From Desulfobacterales bacterium (GTDB lineage: Bacteria; Desulfobacterota; Desulfobulbia; Desulfobulbales; JAGXFP01), in NCBI GenBank assembly GCA_024637225.1, contig JAGXFP010000008.1:157202-221201 (forward strand): DNA of 64,000 nt. The letters run 5' to 3'. The notes under the pieces were generated by a model, which ran no database searches, was not told the DNA's origin, and saw only the letters and a list, made by a program, of their open reading frames with translations. Below, piece after piece: positions 46,120 to 53,903 of this stretch (positions are counted from its first letter, which is position 1; each line of letters begins with the position of its first letter). A program made the translations under genes and the position numbers.

Positions 46120-47880
46120 ATGTCATATCTCGTACTGGCCAGAAAATGGCGCCCCCTCGATTTTGACCAGGTTGTCGGACAAGGCCCGGTGGTCAGGATT
46201 CTGCGCAATGTCATCAGCCGCAACCGGGTCCCGCACGCCATGTTGTTCAGCGGGGTGCGCGGGGTCGGCAAGACCACCCTGGCCCGGATCATGGCCAAGG
46301 CCCTTAACTGTGAAAAACAGGAGGGTGCGCTTCCCTGCAATAAATGCAGTTCCTGCCTCGAGATCACCGCCGGCACCGCCGTTGACCTGCACGAGATCGA
46401 CGGCGCCTCGAACCGCGGCATCCAGGAGATCCGCGATCTGAAGGAAAACATCCGCTTTCTGCCCAGCCGGAACCGTTACAAGATCATGATCATCGATGAG
46501 GTCCACATGCTCACCAACGAGGCTTTCAACGCCTTGTTGAAGACCCTTGAGGAGCCCCCCGATCATGTGATTTTCATGTTCGCCACCACCGAAATCCACA
46601 AAATTCCCGTTACCATCCTCTCCCGCTGTCAGCGCTATGAACTGAAGAAGGTGCCCTTTGCCGAACTTTTCGGGTTATTCCAAAAGATTGCCGAGGCCGA
46701 AAAGGTTACGATTTCCGACGATGCCCTGGAGATGATCGCCAGGGAGGCGGCCGGCAGTATTCGGGACGGTTTGAGCCTTCTGGATCAGGTCTTTTCCTTT
46801 GGCGGCGACGAGATGACCGGTGCGGATGTCAGCGAGGTTCTGGGCCTGGTCGACAGTCAGCTCCTTGAGCGATTGGCGGCAGCCCTGCTCGCCGGGGATT
46901 TGGGCGCGGCCTTGAAGATTCTCAATCAGGTCTGTACGGCCGGTGCCGACCTGAAAAGATTTACCGCGGATCTGCTTCATTTCGTCAGGGGATTGATTGT
47001 CTGCCGGCTGAACGCGGCACCGGCCGAGCTGCTTGACGGTTCCGATCGGGAAATTGCCGAAATGACCGAGTTGGCGGCCGGCTACTCCGACGAATCTCTT
47101 TCCCAGCTTTTCGATTATCTGCTGAAAGGGGCGGCCGAGATGCAGTATGCCCCCTATCCCCGGCTGGTCCTGGAAATGACCTTCGCCAGGATAGTTCAAA
47201 GCGGGCAGGCGGCGCCGATCGCTTCCCTGATCGCCAGAATTGACGAGCTGCTGGCGGCCGGCGGGGGTGAATCGCCGTTGCCTTCACCATCCCCGGTGAG
47301 TTCTCTCCCTGAAAAAAAAAATCCTGAACCGGCAGCTCCGACCATAACGGAACCGGACCGGCTCTCCGAACCGTCTCCCGCTTTTGTCGTCCGGGAGCAA
47401 CCCCCGCCGGATGTTCCCGGGAGCGCTTCTAAACCTGCGGCCGGTACGGGGCCGGAAGCATCGAAGGACCCGCGGCGGGACTGGGATGATTTCGCGGTCT
47501 ATATCGGGGAACGCAAGGGCTGGATGGCCCAGATTGTAAAAATGTGCGACTCTGCCCGTTTCAAGGGCGACGAGTTGCAGATGAAATATGAAGACAGCAC
47601 CCACTGCCCTATTCTGCAGCAGGCCGATAATCTCAAGGTTCTGACCGAATTTGCCCAGGATTTTTTTCAACGGGAATTACGGGTTAAAATAAGTGCCAGG
47701 GGAACCGGTGAAGGCGGAAACGGCGGGGATCAAGCAACAGTCCTGCAGGAAGAGAGGACGGCTCTGCGCCGGGATCCTCTGGCCCTGTTGGTTTCGGAGG
47801 TTTTCAGCGGCCACGTCGCGGATGTCCGGACCGGTCCCCGCAGCAGGGTAAGCGGAGCCGGGACGGCAAAGGAGGAGTAA
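46120..47880 (+). CDS. dnaX: DNA polymerase III subunits gamma and tau (DnaX)
   Basis: 586 residues. AAA+ clamp-loader core with Walker A GVRGVGKT (from residue 45), zinc site around CEKQEGALPCNKCSSC, Walker B IIDEVHMLTNEAFNALLKTLEEPP in pieces and sensor ILSRCQRYELKKV. A Pro-rich linker (about 385-450) precedes the tau-specific C-terminus. It loads the beta clamp and ties the polymerase to the helicase. At codons 398-401 a run of ten A could yield the short gamma form. ATG 46120 begins the family-like MSYLVLARKWRP. It overlaps ybaB by 1 bp. Confidence 0.93.
   Translation: MSYLVLARKWRPLDFDQVVGQGPVVRILRNVISRNRVPHAMLFSGVRGVGKTTLARIMAKALNCEKQEGALPCNKCSSCLEITAGTAVDLHEIDGASNRGIQEIRDLKENIRFLPSRNRYKIMIIDEVHMLTNEAFNALLKTLEEPPDHVIFMFATTEIHKIPVTILSRCQRYELKKVPFAELFGLFQKIAEAEKVTISDDALEMIAREAAGSIRDGLSLLDQVFSFGGDEMTGADVSEVLGLVDSQLLERLAAALLAGDLGAALKILNQVCTAGADLKRFTADLLHFVRGLIVCRLNAAPAELLDGSDREIAEMTELAAGYSDESLSQLFDYLLKGAAEMQYAPYPRLVLEMTFARIVQSGQAAPIASLIARIDELLAAGGGESPLPSPSPVSSLPEKKNPEPAAPTITEPDRLSEPSPAFVVREQPPPDVPGSASKPAAGTGPEASKDPRRDWDDFAVYIGERKGWMAQIVKMCDSARFKGDELQMKYEDSTHCPILQQADNLKVLTEFAQDFFQRELRVKISARGTGEGGNGGDQATVLQEERTALRRDPLALLVSEVFSGHVADVRTGPRSRVSGAGTAKEE
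47311..47327 (+). promoter_or_regulatory. A10 slippery tract in dnaX
   Basis: Ten A (47312-47321) at codons 398-401. A minus-one shift reads AAA TCC TGA and stops at 47325-47327; a plus-one shift reaches TAA about nine codons later. A GGTGAG about 12 nt upstream could act as an internal Shine-Dalgarno. Confidence 0.7.
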
Positions 47881-48188
47881 TGGATATTCAGAAAATGATG
47901 GAGCAGGCCAAGGAATTCCAGGAGAAGATGGCCGCCATGCAGGAGGAGCTTGCCAGTAAAGAGGTGACTTCGACCGTCGGCGGCGGCATGGTCTCGGTGA
48001 CGGTCAACGGCCGCAATGAGATCGTCGATCTGAAGATCGAGCCGGAGGTGATCAACCCTGCGGATCCGCAGATGCTTCAGGATCTGGTCAAGGCCGCGGT
48101 GAACGACGCCCTGAAGAAGGTTCTGGAGATGAGCCGCGGCGAGATGGCCAAGCTGACCGGCGGCTTGAATATTCCCGGACTTTTTTGA
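47880..48188 (+). CDS. ybaB: Nucleoid-associated protein YbaB/EbfC
   Basis: 102 residues, single YbaB domain: MEQAKEFQEKMAAMQEEL, then VTVNGRNEIVDLKIEPEV and a C-terminal helix. Binds DNA as a dimer. Its ATG overlaps the dnaX stop (TAATG), in the usual dnaX-ybaB-recR order. Confidence 0.93.
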   Translation: MDIQKMMEQAKEFQEKMAAMQEELASKEVTSTVGGGMVSVTVNGRNEIVDLKIEPEVINPADPQMLQDLVKAAVNDALKKVLEMSRGEMAKLTGGLNIPGLF

Positions 48189-48199
48189 GGGCGACTTAA

Positions 48200-48802
48200 A
48201 TGAATGTAGTGCCACCCGCCCTGGCCCGCCTGATCGACGATCTGGCCCGCCTGCCCGGCATCGGCAGGAAGACCGCCACCCGTCTGGCCCTGCACATTCT
48301 GCGGCGGCCGGCGGTCGAGGCCCACGAACTGGCCAATGATATCGCCAATCTCCACGAGACCATCAATCTCTGCTCGAATTGTTTCGCCTTTTCCGAGAGC
48401 GATCCCTGCGAGATTTGCGGCGATCCCGGCCGGGATCGCGCTATGATCTGCGTGGTCGAAGGGCCGGCGGATCTGATGGCCATCGAGAAGGCGGCCTCGT
48501 TCAAGGGATGCTACCATATCCTCCACGGGGTTCTCTCCCCGATGGACGGAATCGGCCCGGCCGAGATCAGGGTGGATGCCCTGATCAAGAGAGTTAAGCG
48601 GCAAGAGGTGGCAGAGGTGCTGATTGCCACCAGTTCGACGGTGCCCGGCGAGGCGACCGCGGCCTATCTGGCCGGCCGCCTGCAAGCCCTGCCGATCGTA
48701 GTCAGCCGGCTGGCCTGCGGGATTCCGATGGGAATGGATATAAAATATGCCGATGAACTGACCCTGACCCGGGCCATTGAATCGCGCAAGGCGGCCGGTT
48801 GA
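48200..48802 (+). CDS. recR: Recombination mediator RecR
   Basis: 200 residues. Helix-hairpin-helix LARLPGIGRKTATRLALHIL, zinc site C-x2-C...C-x2-C (CSNCF...CEICG) and a Toprim domain with VVEGPADLMAIE. It works with RecF/RecO in loading RecA at gaps. Third gene of the dnaX operon. Confidence 0.95.
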   Translation: MNVVPPALARLIDDLARLPGIGRKTATRLALHILRRPAVEAHELANDIANLHETINLCSNCFAFSESDPCEICGDPGRDRAMICVVEGPADLMAIEKAASFKGCYHILHGVLSPMDGIGPAEIRVDALIKRVKRQEVAEVLIATSSTVPGEATAAYLAGRLQALPIVVSRLACGIPMGMDIKYADELTLTRAIESRKAAG

Positions 48803-48932
48803 CTCGGGTCGGACTCCGGTCGCGCTCGCGTGATTTGTCCTTGACAGGGAAGGCGATTGCTGTTATTTGATCTCCTCTTGACGGATTCAGGTCACGGTGG
48901 CATCTTTTTGCCCGGCCCCGTTACGATATTAT

Positions 48933-49009
48933 AGGCGCGTAGCTCAGTTGGTTAGAGCGCTTGCTCGACACGCAAGAGGTCGGCGGTTCGAATCCGCCCG
49001 TGCCTACCA
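48933..49009 (+). tRNA. tRNA-Val(GAC) with C at position 33
   Basis: 77 nt with acceptor AGGCGCG/CGTGCCT, D arm GCTCAGTTGGTTAGAGC, anticodon stem CTTGC/GCAAG and T arm GGCGGTTCGAATCCGCC, encoded CCA. The anticodon loop is T-C-G-A-C-A-C, so anticodon GAC (Val) but position 33 is C instead of the near-universal U. Confidence 0.9.
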
Positions 49010-49133
49010 TTTTTTATTTAGATTTAACAAAACTCGAAAAAAATCTCGGGATTGATATAGGCAGGTTGGCTCCAGCCAATGTGCTTATTTTTTTTAACTG
49101 TCCAGACAAGTTTATGCACGGGTGGATTGGCTG

Positions 49134-51071
49134 ATGGCCGATTGTACGGTATCCATAGCCGGAACGGATAAGAAGGCAACGGTTGCCGCCGGCAGCCTCT
49201 TAAGTGACGCCTTAAAGGAGTTGCTCTCCAAGAAGCAGCGCAAGCAGGCGGTGGCTTTCCGGAGCGGCGGTGATCTATATGATCTGGCCGTCCCGGTTGA
49301 CCGGGATCTGGAAGTGGAATTCGTCATGGCCGATTCCCTGGAAGGCCTTGATCTGATCAGGCACAGCACCGCCCATCTCATGGCCCACGCGGTGGTCGAT
49401 CTCTTCGGGAGCGGCGTCAAAGTCGCCATCGGCCCTTCGACCGATGACGGTTTTTATTATGATTTCGACCGGGAAGAAGCCTTTACCCCCGACGACCTCG
49501 AGAAGATCGAAACCCGGATGCTGCAACTGGCCGGAAGCGTCATGCCCTTTGAACGCGAAACGGTCGCCAGAAGCGAAGCCCGGCGGATTTTCGAGGAGAA
49601 GGGTCAGCAGTATAAGGTAGAGCTCATCGACGAAATCGAGGACGATACCGTAAGCCTGTACCGTCTCGGCGATTTTGTCGATCTTTGCCGGGGACCGCAT
49701 GTTCCCCACAGCGGCTTGCTCCAGGTCTTTAAACTGACCAGGCTGGCCGGCGCCTACTGGCGCGGCGACGAGAAGCGCCCGATGCTGCAGCGCATATACG
49801 GCACGGCCTTCTCCAGCCCCAAGGACTTGAAGAACTACCTCTTTCAGCTTGAGGAGGCCAAAAAACGCGACCACCGCAAGCTCGGCCGGCAGCTCGAACT
49901 TTTCACCATGCAGGACGAGGTGGGGCCGGGGCTGATTCTATGGCAGCCGAAAGGCGCCCTGATGCGCAAGATCATCGAGGACCAGTGGTGGGCGGAGCAT
50001 TACCGGCACGACTACGAACTGCTCTATACGCCCCATATCGCCAGGCGCGATCTCTGGAAGACCAGCGGCCACCTGGATTTCTACGGCGAGAATATGTATT
50101 CGGCCATGGAGATCGACGAGGTCAGTTATCAGCTCAAGCCGATGAACTGCCCTTTTCATATCGCGATTTACAACACCGGCAAGAGAAGCTATCGGGAATT
50201 TCCGATCCGCTGGTGCGAGCTCGGCACCGTCTACCGCTACGAGAAAACCGGCGCTCTGCATGGCCTGATGCGGGTCCGGGGTTTCACCCAGGATGACGCC
50301 CACATCTTCTGCCGTCCCGACCAGCTTGAAGACGAGATCTACAACATCCTCGACCTTAACATGAAGGTTTTGCGGCTGTTTGGTTTTGACAGCTATGACA
50401 TCTATCTCTCCACCCGGCCCGACAAGTCGGTCGGCAGTGACGAGAGCTGGGAGCAGGCGACCGCGGCCCTGAAGATGGCGCTGGACAAGAAAAGTTATGA
50501 TTACGAACTCGATCCCGGCGAAGGGGTTTTTTACGGGCCCAAGATCGATATCAAAATCAAGGATAAACTGGGGCGCTCCTGGCAATGTTCCACCATTCAG
50601 GTTGACTTCAACCTGCCTGAACGCTTTGCGTTGAGTTATACCGGCAGTGACGGCAAGGAGCATCAGCCGATCATGATCCATCGGGCCCTGATGGGTTCCC
50701 TTGAACGTTTTTTCGGGGTGATGATCGAACATTACGCCGGCGCCTTCCCGGTGTGGATGGCACCGGTGCAGGCCCGCTTGATGAATATCACCGATTCACA
50801 GCTTGCCTATACCGAAACGGCGTATACTCAGCTGAAACGGCTTGGGGTGCGGGTGGAAAAAGATGTCCGCAACGAGAAGCTCAATTACAAGATTCGGGAA
50901 GCCCAGCTTCAGAAGATTCCCTATATGCTGATTGTCGGCGATAAGGAGATGGAAGCGGGTGAGGTGACGATCCGGTTGCGTGACGGCGAGAATCTGCCGC
51001 CCATGAAAATCGCCGATTTCGCCGACATGGTCGAGCGCCAATGCGCCGAGGAAAAAAAGCTGGCGGATTGA
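49134..51071 (+). CDS. thrS: Threonyl-tRNA synthetase
   Basis: 645 residues. TGS domain (first 65), the second additional domain with HSTAHLMAHAVVDLF and the zinc-type editing site DFVDLCRGPHVP, class II catalytic core with motif 2 FRGFTQDDAHIFC-type (VRGFTQDDAHIFCRPDQL), motif 3 IHRALMGSLERFFGVMIEHY, and the anticodon-binding domain. ATG 49134 is chosen; a GTG 12 bp upstream is in frame but has no ribosome-binding site. A short stem TTGGC/GCCAA with downstream T-run (49066-49095) lies ahead and may be a weak terminator for the tRNA. Confidence 0.95.
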   Translation: MADCTVSIAGTDKKATVAAGSLLSDALKELLSKKQRKQAVAFRSGGDLYDLAVPVDRDLEVEFVMADSLEGLDLIRHSTAHLMAHAVVDLFGSGVKVAIGPSTDDGFYYDFDREEAFTPDDLEKIETRMLQLAGSVMPFERETVARSEARRIFEEKGQQYKVELIDEIEDDTVSLYRLGDFVDLCRGPHVPHSGLLQVFKLTRLAGAYWRGDEKRPMLQRIYGTAFSSPKDLKNYLFQLEEAKKRDHRKLGRQLELFTMQDEVGPGLILWQPKGALMRKIIEDQWWAEHYRHDYELLYTPHIARRDLWKTSGHLDFYGENMYSAMEIDEVSYQLKPMNCPFHIAIYNTGKRSYREFPIRWCELGTVYRYEKTGALHGLMRVRGFTQDDAHIFCRPDQLEDEIYNILDLNMKVLRLFGFDSYDIYLSTRPDKSVGSDESWEQATAALKMALDKKSYDYELDPGEGVFYGPKIDIKIKDKLGRSWQCSTIQVDFNLPERFALSYTGSDGKEHQPIMIHRALMGSLERFFGVMIEHYAGAFPVWMAPVQARLMNITDSQLAYTETAYTQLKRLGVRVEKDVRNEKLNYKIREAQLQKIPYMLIVGDKEMEAGEVTIRLRDGENLPPMKIADFADMVERQCAEEKKLAD

Positions 51072-51457
51072 GCGCCTTGATCTTTCCCTGCGTTAAAAGC
51101 TTGAAAAGTCATGGTCTTATATGCTAAGGATATCAGCTGCCTTAAAGACGGCTTGATTAAGTATCGAAAGAAATATAGAATCTGAGAAAATATGGAATCT
51201 TGTTTGCTTAACGAACGGCTAAAACGTTTCGGGATCATTCTTTAGAGCCATTGTCCGGGCGGACGAACAGGCGGCGAAGATCGGCTGGCCGGTTTTTTCG
51301 GTTCGTTTTCAAACAAATCAGGATTGATAAGTTCGCGAAAAGTCCGCGAGGCGGACGGACAGGGGCATTTAATTCATACTTAATTAATTGACTTATCGGT
51401 GCCTGAACTTGTCGATTTTTGAGTTTGGCGACATCATCATGCTTGGGAGGTAGGGGT
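51072..51457. other. Long thrS-infC spacer
   Basis: About 385 bp without a gene. The end carries fragments of the TGATGGCGTCGC repeat (GATAAGTTCGCGAAAAGTCCGCG at about 51325; TTTGGCGACATCATCATG at 51424). A separate promoter for infC is likely but no clear one is visible. Confidence 0.4.
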
Positions 51458-51460
51458 ATT
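51445..51460 (+). promoter_or_regulatory. infC ribosome-binding site with ATT start codon
   Basis: GGGAGG (51445-51450) is 7 nt upstream of ATT (51458-51460), the expected first codon by alignment with IF3 (IKGRRKAQ against the usual MKGGKRVQ). AUU starts are the basis of IF3 autoregulation in enterobacteria. Confidence 0.8.
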
Positions 51461-52009
51461 AAAGGAAGGAGAAAAGCGCAGGACAAAGGCAGGGAAGTCC
51501 GAGCCAGGATCAATGCGGAAATCGATTGCCCGGAGGTTCGGCTGATCAATGTCGACGGAGAGCAGGCCGGGGTAGTCAGCACCAGCGATGCCATGAGTTT
51601 GGCCGGGGAGTCCGGACTCGACCTTGTTGAAGTCTCACCTACCGCGGAGCCGCCGGTATGCCGGATTATGGATTTCGGCAAGTACCGCTACGAGCAGAGC
51701 AAAAAACAGGCTGAAGCCAAAAAGAAGCAATCCGTAGTCGAAGTAAAGGAAATTAAATTACGCCCCAAGACCGAAAAGCACGATCTCGACTTCAAAATGA
51801 AGAATATCCGGAAGTTTCTGGATCAGGGTAACAAGGTGAAGGTTACCTTGAGGTTCAGAGGCCGCGAGATCGTCTATGCCGGCACCCTCGGGGCGGAGGT
51901 CCTGAAAAAGATCGGCGATGCCCTGGAAGACGTGGCCGATGTGATTCAACGGCCTTCCATGGAAGGCCGGCAGATGGCGATGTTCCTCGCCCCCAAGAAA
52001 AATAAATAG
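51458..52009 (+). CDS. infC: Translation initiation factor IF-3
   Basis: 183 residues (E. coli 180). N-domain ARINAEIDCPEVRLINVDG, linker with FGKYRYEQSKKQAEAKKKQ, C-domain EIKLRPKTEKHDLDFKMKNI and TLRFRGREI, ending EGRQMAMFLAPKKNK. IF3 discriminates start codons. The start codon ATT is inferred from the ribosome-binding site and alignment; a TTG at 51419 would add 13 unlikely residues. Confidence 0.95.
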   Translation: MKGRRKAQDKGREVRARINAEIDCPEVRLINVDGEQAGVVSTSDAMSLAGESGLDLVEVSPTAEPPVCRIMDFGKYRYEQSKKQAEAKKKQSVVEVKEIKLRPKTEKHDLDFKMKNIRKFLDQGNKVKVTLRFRGREIVYAGTLGAEVLKKIGDALEDVADVIQRPSMEGRQMAMFLAPKKNK

Positions 52010-52110
52010 GCAGGTCCCGTCAGGGCTCTGTTTGTCAGTTTTTGCATAAATATCCATGAAGGTCGGTTTTCATCCCGGATGAGCCGACATGTATTTAAGG
52101 GAGTGCAGTG

Positions 52111-52308
52111 ATGCCTAAAATGAAAACCAACAGGGGAGCCGCCAAGCGGTTCAAGGCCAGCGGATCCGGTAAGATTATGCGCCGGAAAGCTTTCACCAGT
52201 CATATTCTGACCAAAAAGTCCACCAAGCGAAAGAGAGGACTGCGGCTGGCCACTGAAGTCGATGCCTCTAATCTCAGGACCGTCAAGAAATTGCTTCCCT
52301 ACCTGTGA
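52111..52308 (+). CDS. rpmI: 50S ribosomal protein L35
   Basis: 65 residues, full L35: [15 protein letters not shown] to the end. AAGGGAG lies 7-13 nt upstream. Its TGA stop is the first three bases of a TGATGGTGTCGC repeat, and the usual short gap to rplT is expanded to 185 bp. Confidence 0.97.
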   Translation: MPKMKTNRGAAKRFKASGSGKIMRRKAFTSHILTKKSTKRKRGLRLATEVDASNLRTVKKLLPYL

Positions 52309-52400
52309 TGGTGTCGCAAAAAGTCCGATCTGCCGTGTCGCGGTGCATCTAACTTTTTGCTTAGCCGTCCCCGAAACTTTTTTTTGAGTTTGTCACATAT
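52306..52400 (+). repeat. TGATGGCGTCGC-family repeat inside the rpmI-rplT spacer
   Basis: TGATGGTGTCGCAAAAAGTCCG at its start, then CTTTTTGCTTAGCCGTCCCCGAAAC, a short, decayed copy. It separates two genes that are normally nearly adjacent. Confidence 0.75.
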
Positions 52401-52450
52401 AGGGGCAGCTGAAATTGTATAGCTGCGTCGGGATTGGAAAAGATCAACAA

Positions 52451-52471
52451 GACCCGCCCTCCGGGTCTATT
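52451..52471 (+). promoter_or_regulatory. Hairpin in the rplT leader
   Basis: GACCCG (52451-52456) pairs with CGGGTC (52462-52467) over a 5-nt loop, followed by TATTTT. It lies 23 nt before rplT and might be an attenuator or part of an L20-responsive leader. Confidence 0.4.
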
Positions 52472-52493
52472 TTAAGTAGCAAGGAGACAAGAA

Positions 52494-52838
52494 ATGTCCA
52501 GAGCAAAACGCGGGTTTAAAGCGCGTCGTCGGAGAAACAGGGTATTGAAATTGGCCAGGGGTTATGTCGGAGGCAGGCATCGTCTCTACAAGACCGCCAC
52601 CGAAGCGGTAGACCGGGCTCTTGCATATGCCTATCGTGACCGCAAGGTTCGGAAACGTGATTTCCGTCGTCTGTGGATTGTCAGAATCAATGCCGCCGCC
52701 CGTCTTTACGGGATGTCCTACAGTAAATTGATCGGCGGCCTCAAGAAATCCGAGATCGAACTTGATCGCAAGGTCCTGGCCCATATGGCTATCATGGATC
52801 CTCAAGCCTTCAGTCAGGTTGTCAAGGCGGCTTCCTGA
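52494..52838 (+). CDS. rplT: 50S ribosomal protein L20
   Basis: 114 residues, complete L20 ([41 protein letters not shown]). L20 binds 23S rRNA and can repress its own operon. AAGGAG is 8-13 nt upstream. Confidence 0.97.
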   Translation: MSRAKRGFKARRRRNRVLKLARGYVGGRHRLYKTATEAVDRALAYAYRDRKVRKRDFRRLWIVRINAAARLYGMSYSKLIGGLKKSEIELDRKVLAHMAIMDPQAFSQVVKAAS

Positions 52839-52865
52839 TCATCGGCTCCGGATTTGATCGATAGC

Positions 52866-53876
52866 ATGGAAGACGAACTACAGCGATTAAGGGGCGAGGC
52901 CCTGGTCCGGCTCGACGGGATCGATCAATCCGGAGATCTTGAGGAGTTCAGGGTTGAATACCTGGGCCGCAAGGGTCTGTTCTCCGGTCTGATGAAACAG
53001 CTCGGTCAGGCGGATCCGGCCGAGCGGCCACGCCTGGGCCAGTTGGCCAACAGCGTCAAGGCCGAAGTGGAAGAGGCCTTTGCCGCCCGTCAGCAGGCCC
53101 TTGCCGATTCGGCCGGCCGGGAGAGCGATAAGGGCCTCGATATCAGCCTGCCCGGCCGCACCGTCCCTTTAGGGCGTCTGCACCCGGTCACCCAGATCAT
53201 GGATGAGGTCTGCGGGATCTTCGAGGGCTTGGGCTTTGCCGTGGCCGAAGGTCCCGATATCGAGACCGACTTCTACAACTTCGAAGCGCTTAACATCCCC
53301 CCGCACCATCCGGCGCGGGACATGCACGATACCTTCTATTTCAGCGAGTCTGTCCTGTTGCGGACCCATACCTCGCCCATGCAGATCAGGGCCATGGAAA
53401 ACAAGAAACCGCCCCTGCGGATGATCGCGCCGGGCAAGGTTTACCGTTGCGATTCCGATATTACCCATACCCCGATGTTCCATCAGGTCGAAGGCTTTCT
53501 GGTCGACGAGAAGGTCTCCTTCGCCGACCTCAAAGGGATCCTCTCGATATTTATCGCCCGGATGTTCGACGAAAAAACCCCGATCCGCTTCCGGCCCAGC
53601 TTTTTCCCCTTCACTGAGCCGAGCGCCGAGGTCGATATCGGCTGCGTGATCTGCGGCGGCTCCGGCTGCCGGGTCTGCAAGCACACCGGCTGGCTTGAAA
53701 TCCTGGGCTCCGGGATGATCGATCCCGAAGTGTTCAAGAAGATCGGTTACGATCCCGAGCTCTATACCGGTTTCGCCTTCGGGCTCGGCATCGAGCGGAT
53801 CGCCATGCTGAAATACGGCATCAACGATATCCGCCTTTACTATGAAAACGACCTCCGCTTCCTGCGACAATTCTGA
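52866..53876 (+). CDS. pheS: Phenylalanyl-tRNA synthetase alpha subunit
   Basis: 336 residues. N-terminal coiled coil, then class II motifs: motif 1 around [15 protein letters not shown], motif 2 [28 protein letters not shown] in parts, motif 3 [20 protein letters not shown] 52854 is an alternative start in frame; neither has a strong ribosome-binding site. Confidence 0.95.
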   Translation: MEDELQRLRGEALVRLDGIDQSGDLEEFRVEYLGRKGLFSGLMKQLGQADPAERPRLGQLANSVKAEVEEAFAARQQALADSAGRESDKGLDISLPGRTVPLGRLHPVTQIMDEVCGIFEGLGFAVAEGPDIETDFYNFEALNIPPHHPARDMHDTFYFSESVLLRTHTSPMQIRAMENKKPPLRMIAPGKVYRCDSDITHTPMFHQVEGFLVDEKVSFADLKGILSIFIARMFDEKTPIRFRPSFFPFTEPSAEVDIGCVICGGSGCRVCKHTGWLEILGSGMIDPEVFKKIGYDPELYTGFAFGLGIERIAMLKYGINDIRLYYENDLRFLRQF

Positions 53877-53903
53877 TTCGGGCCTGGCTGAGCTGGAAAA
53901 TCC

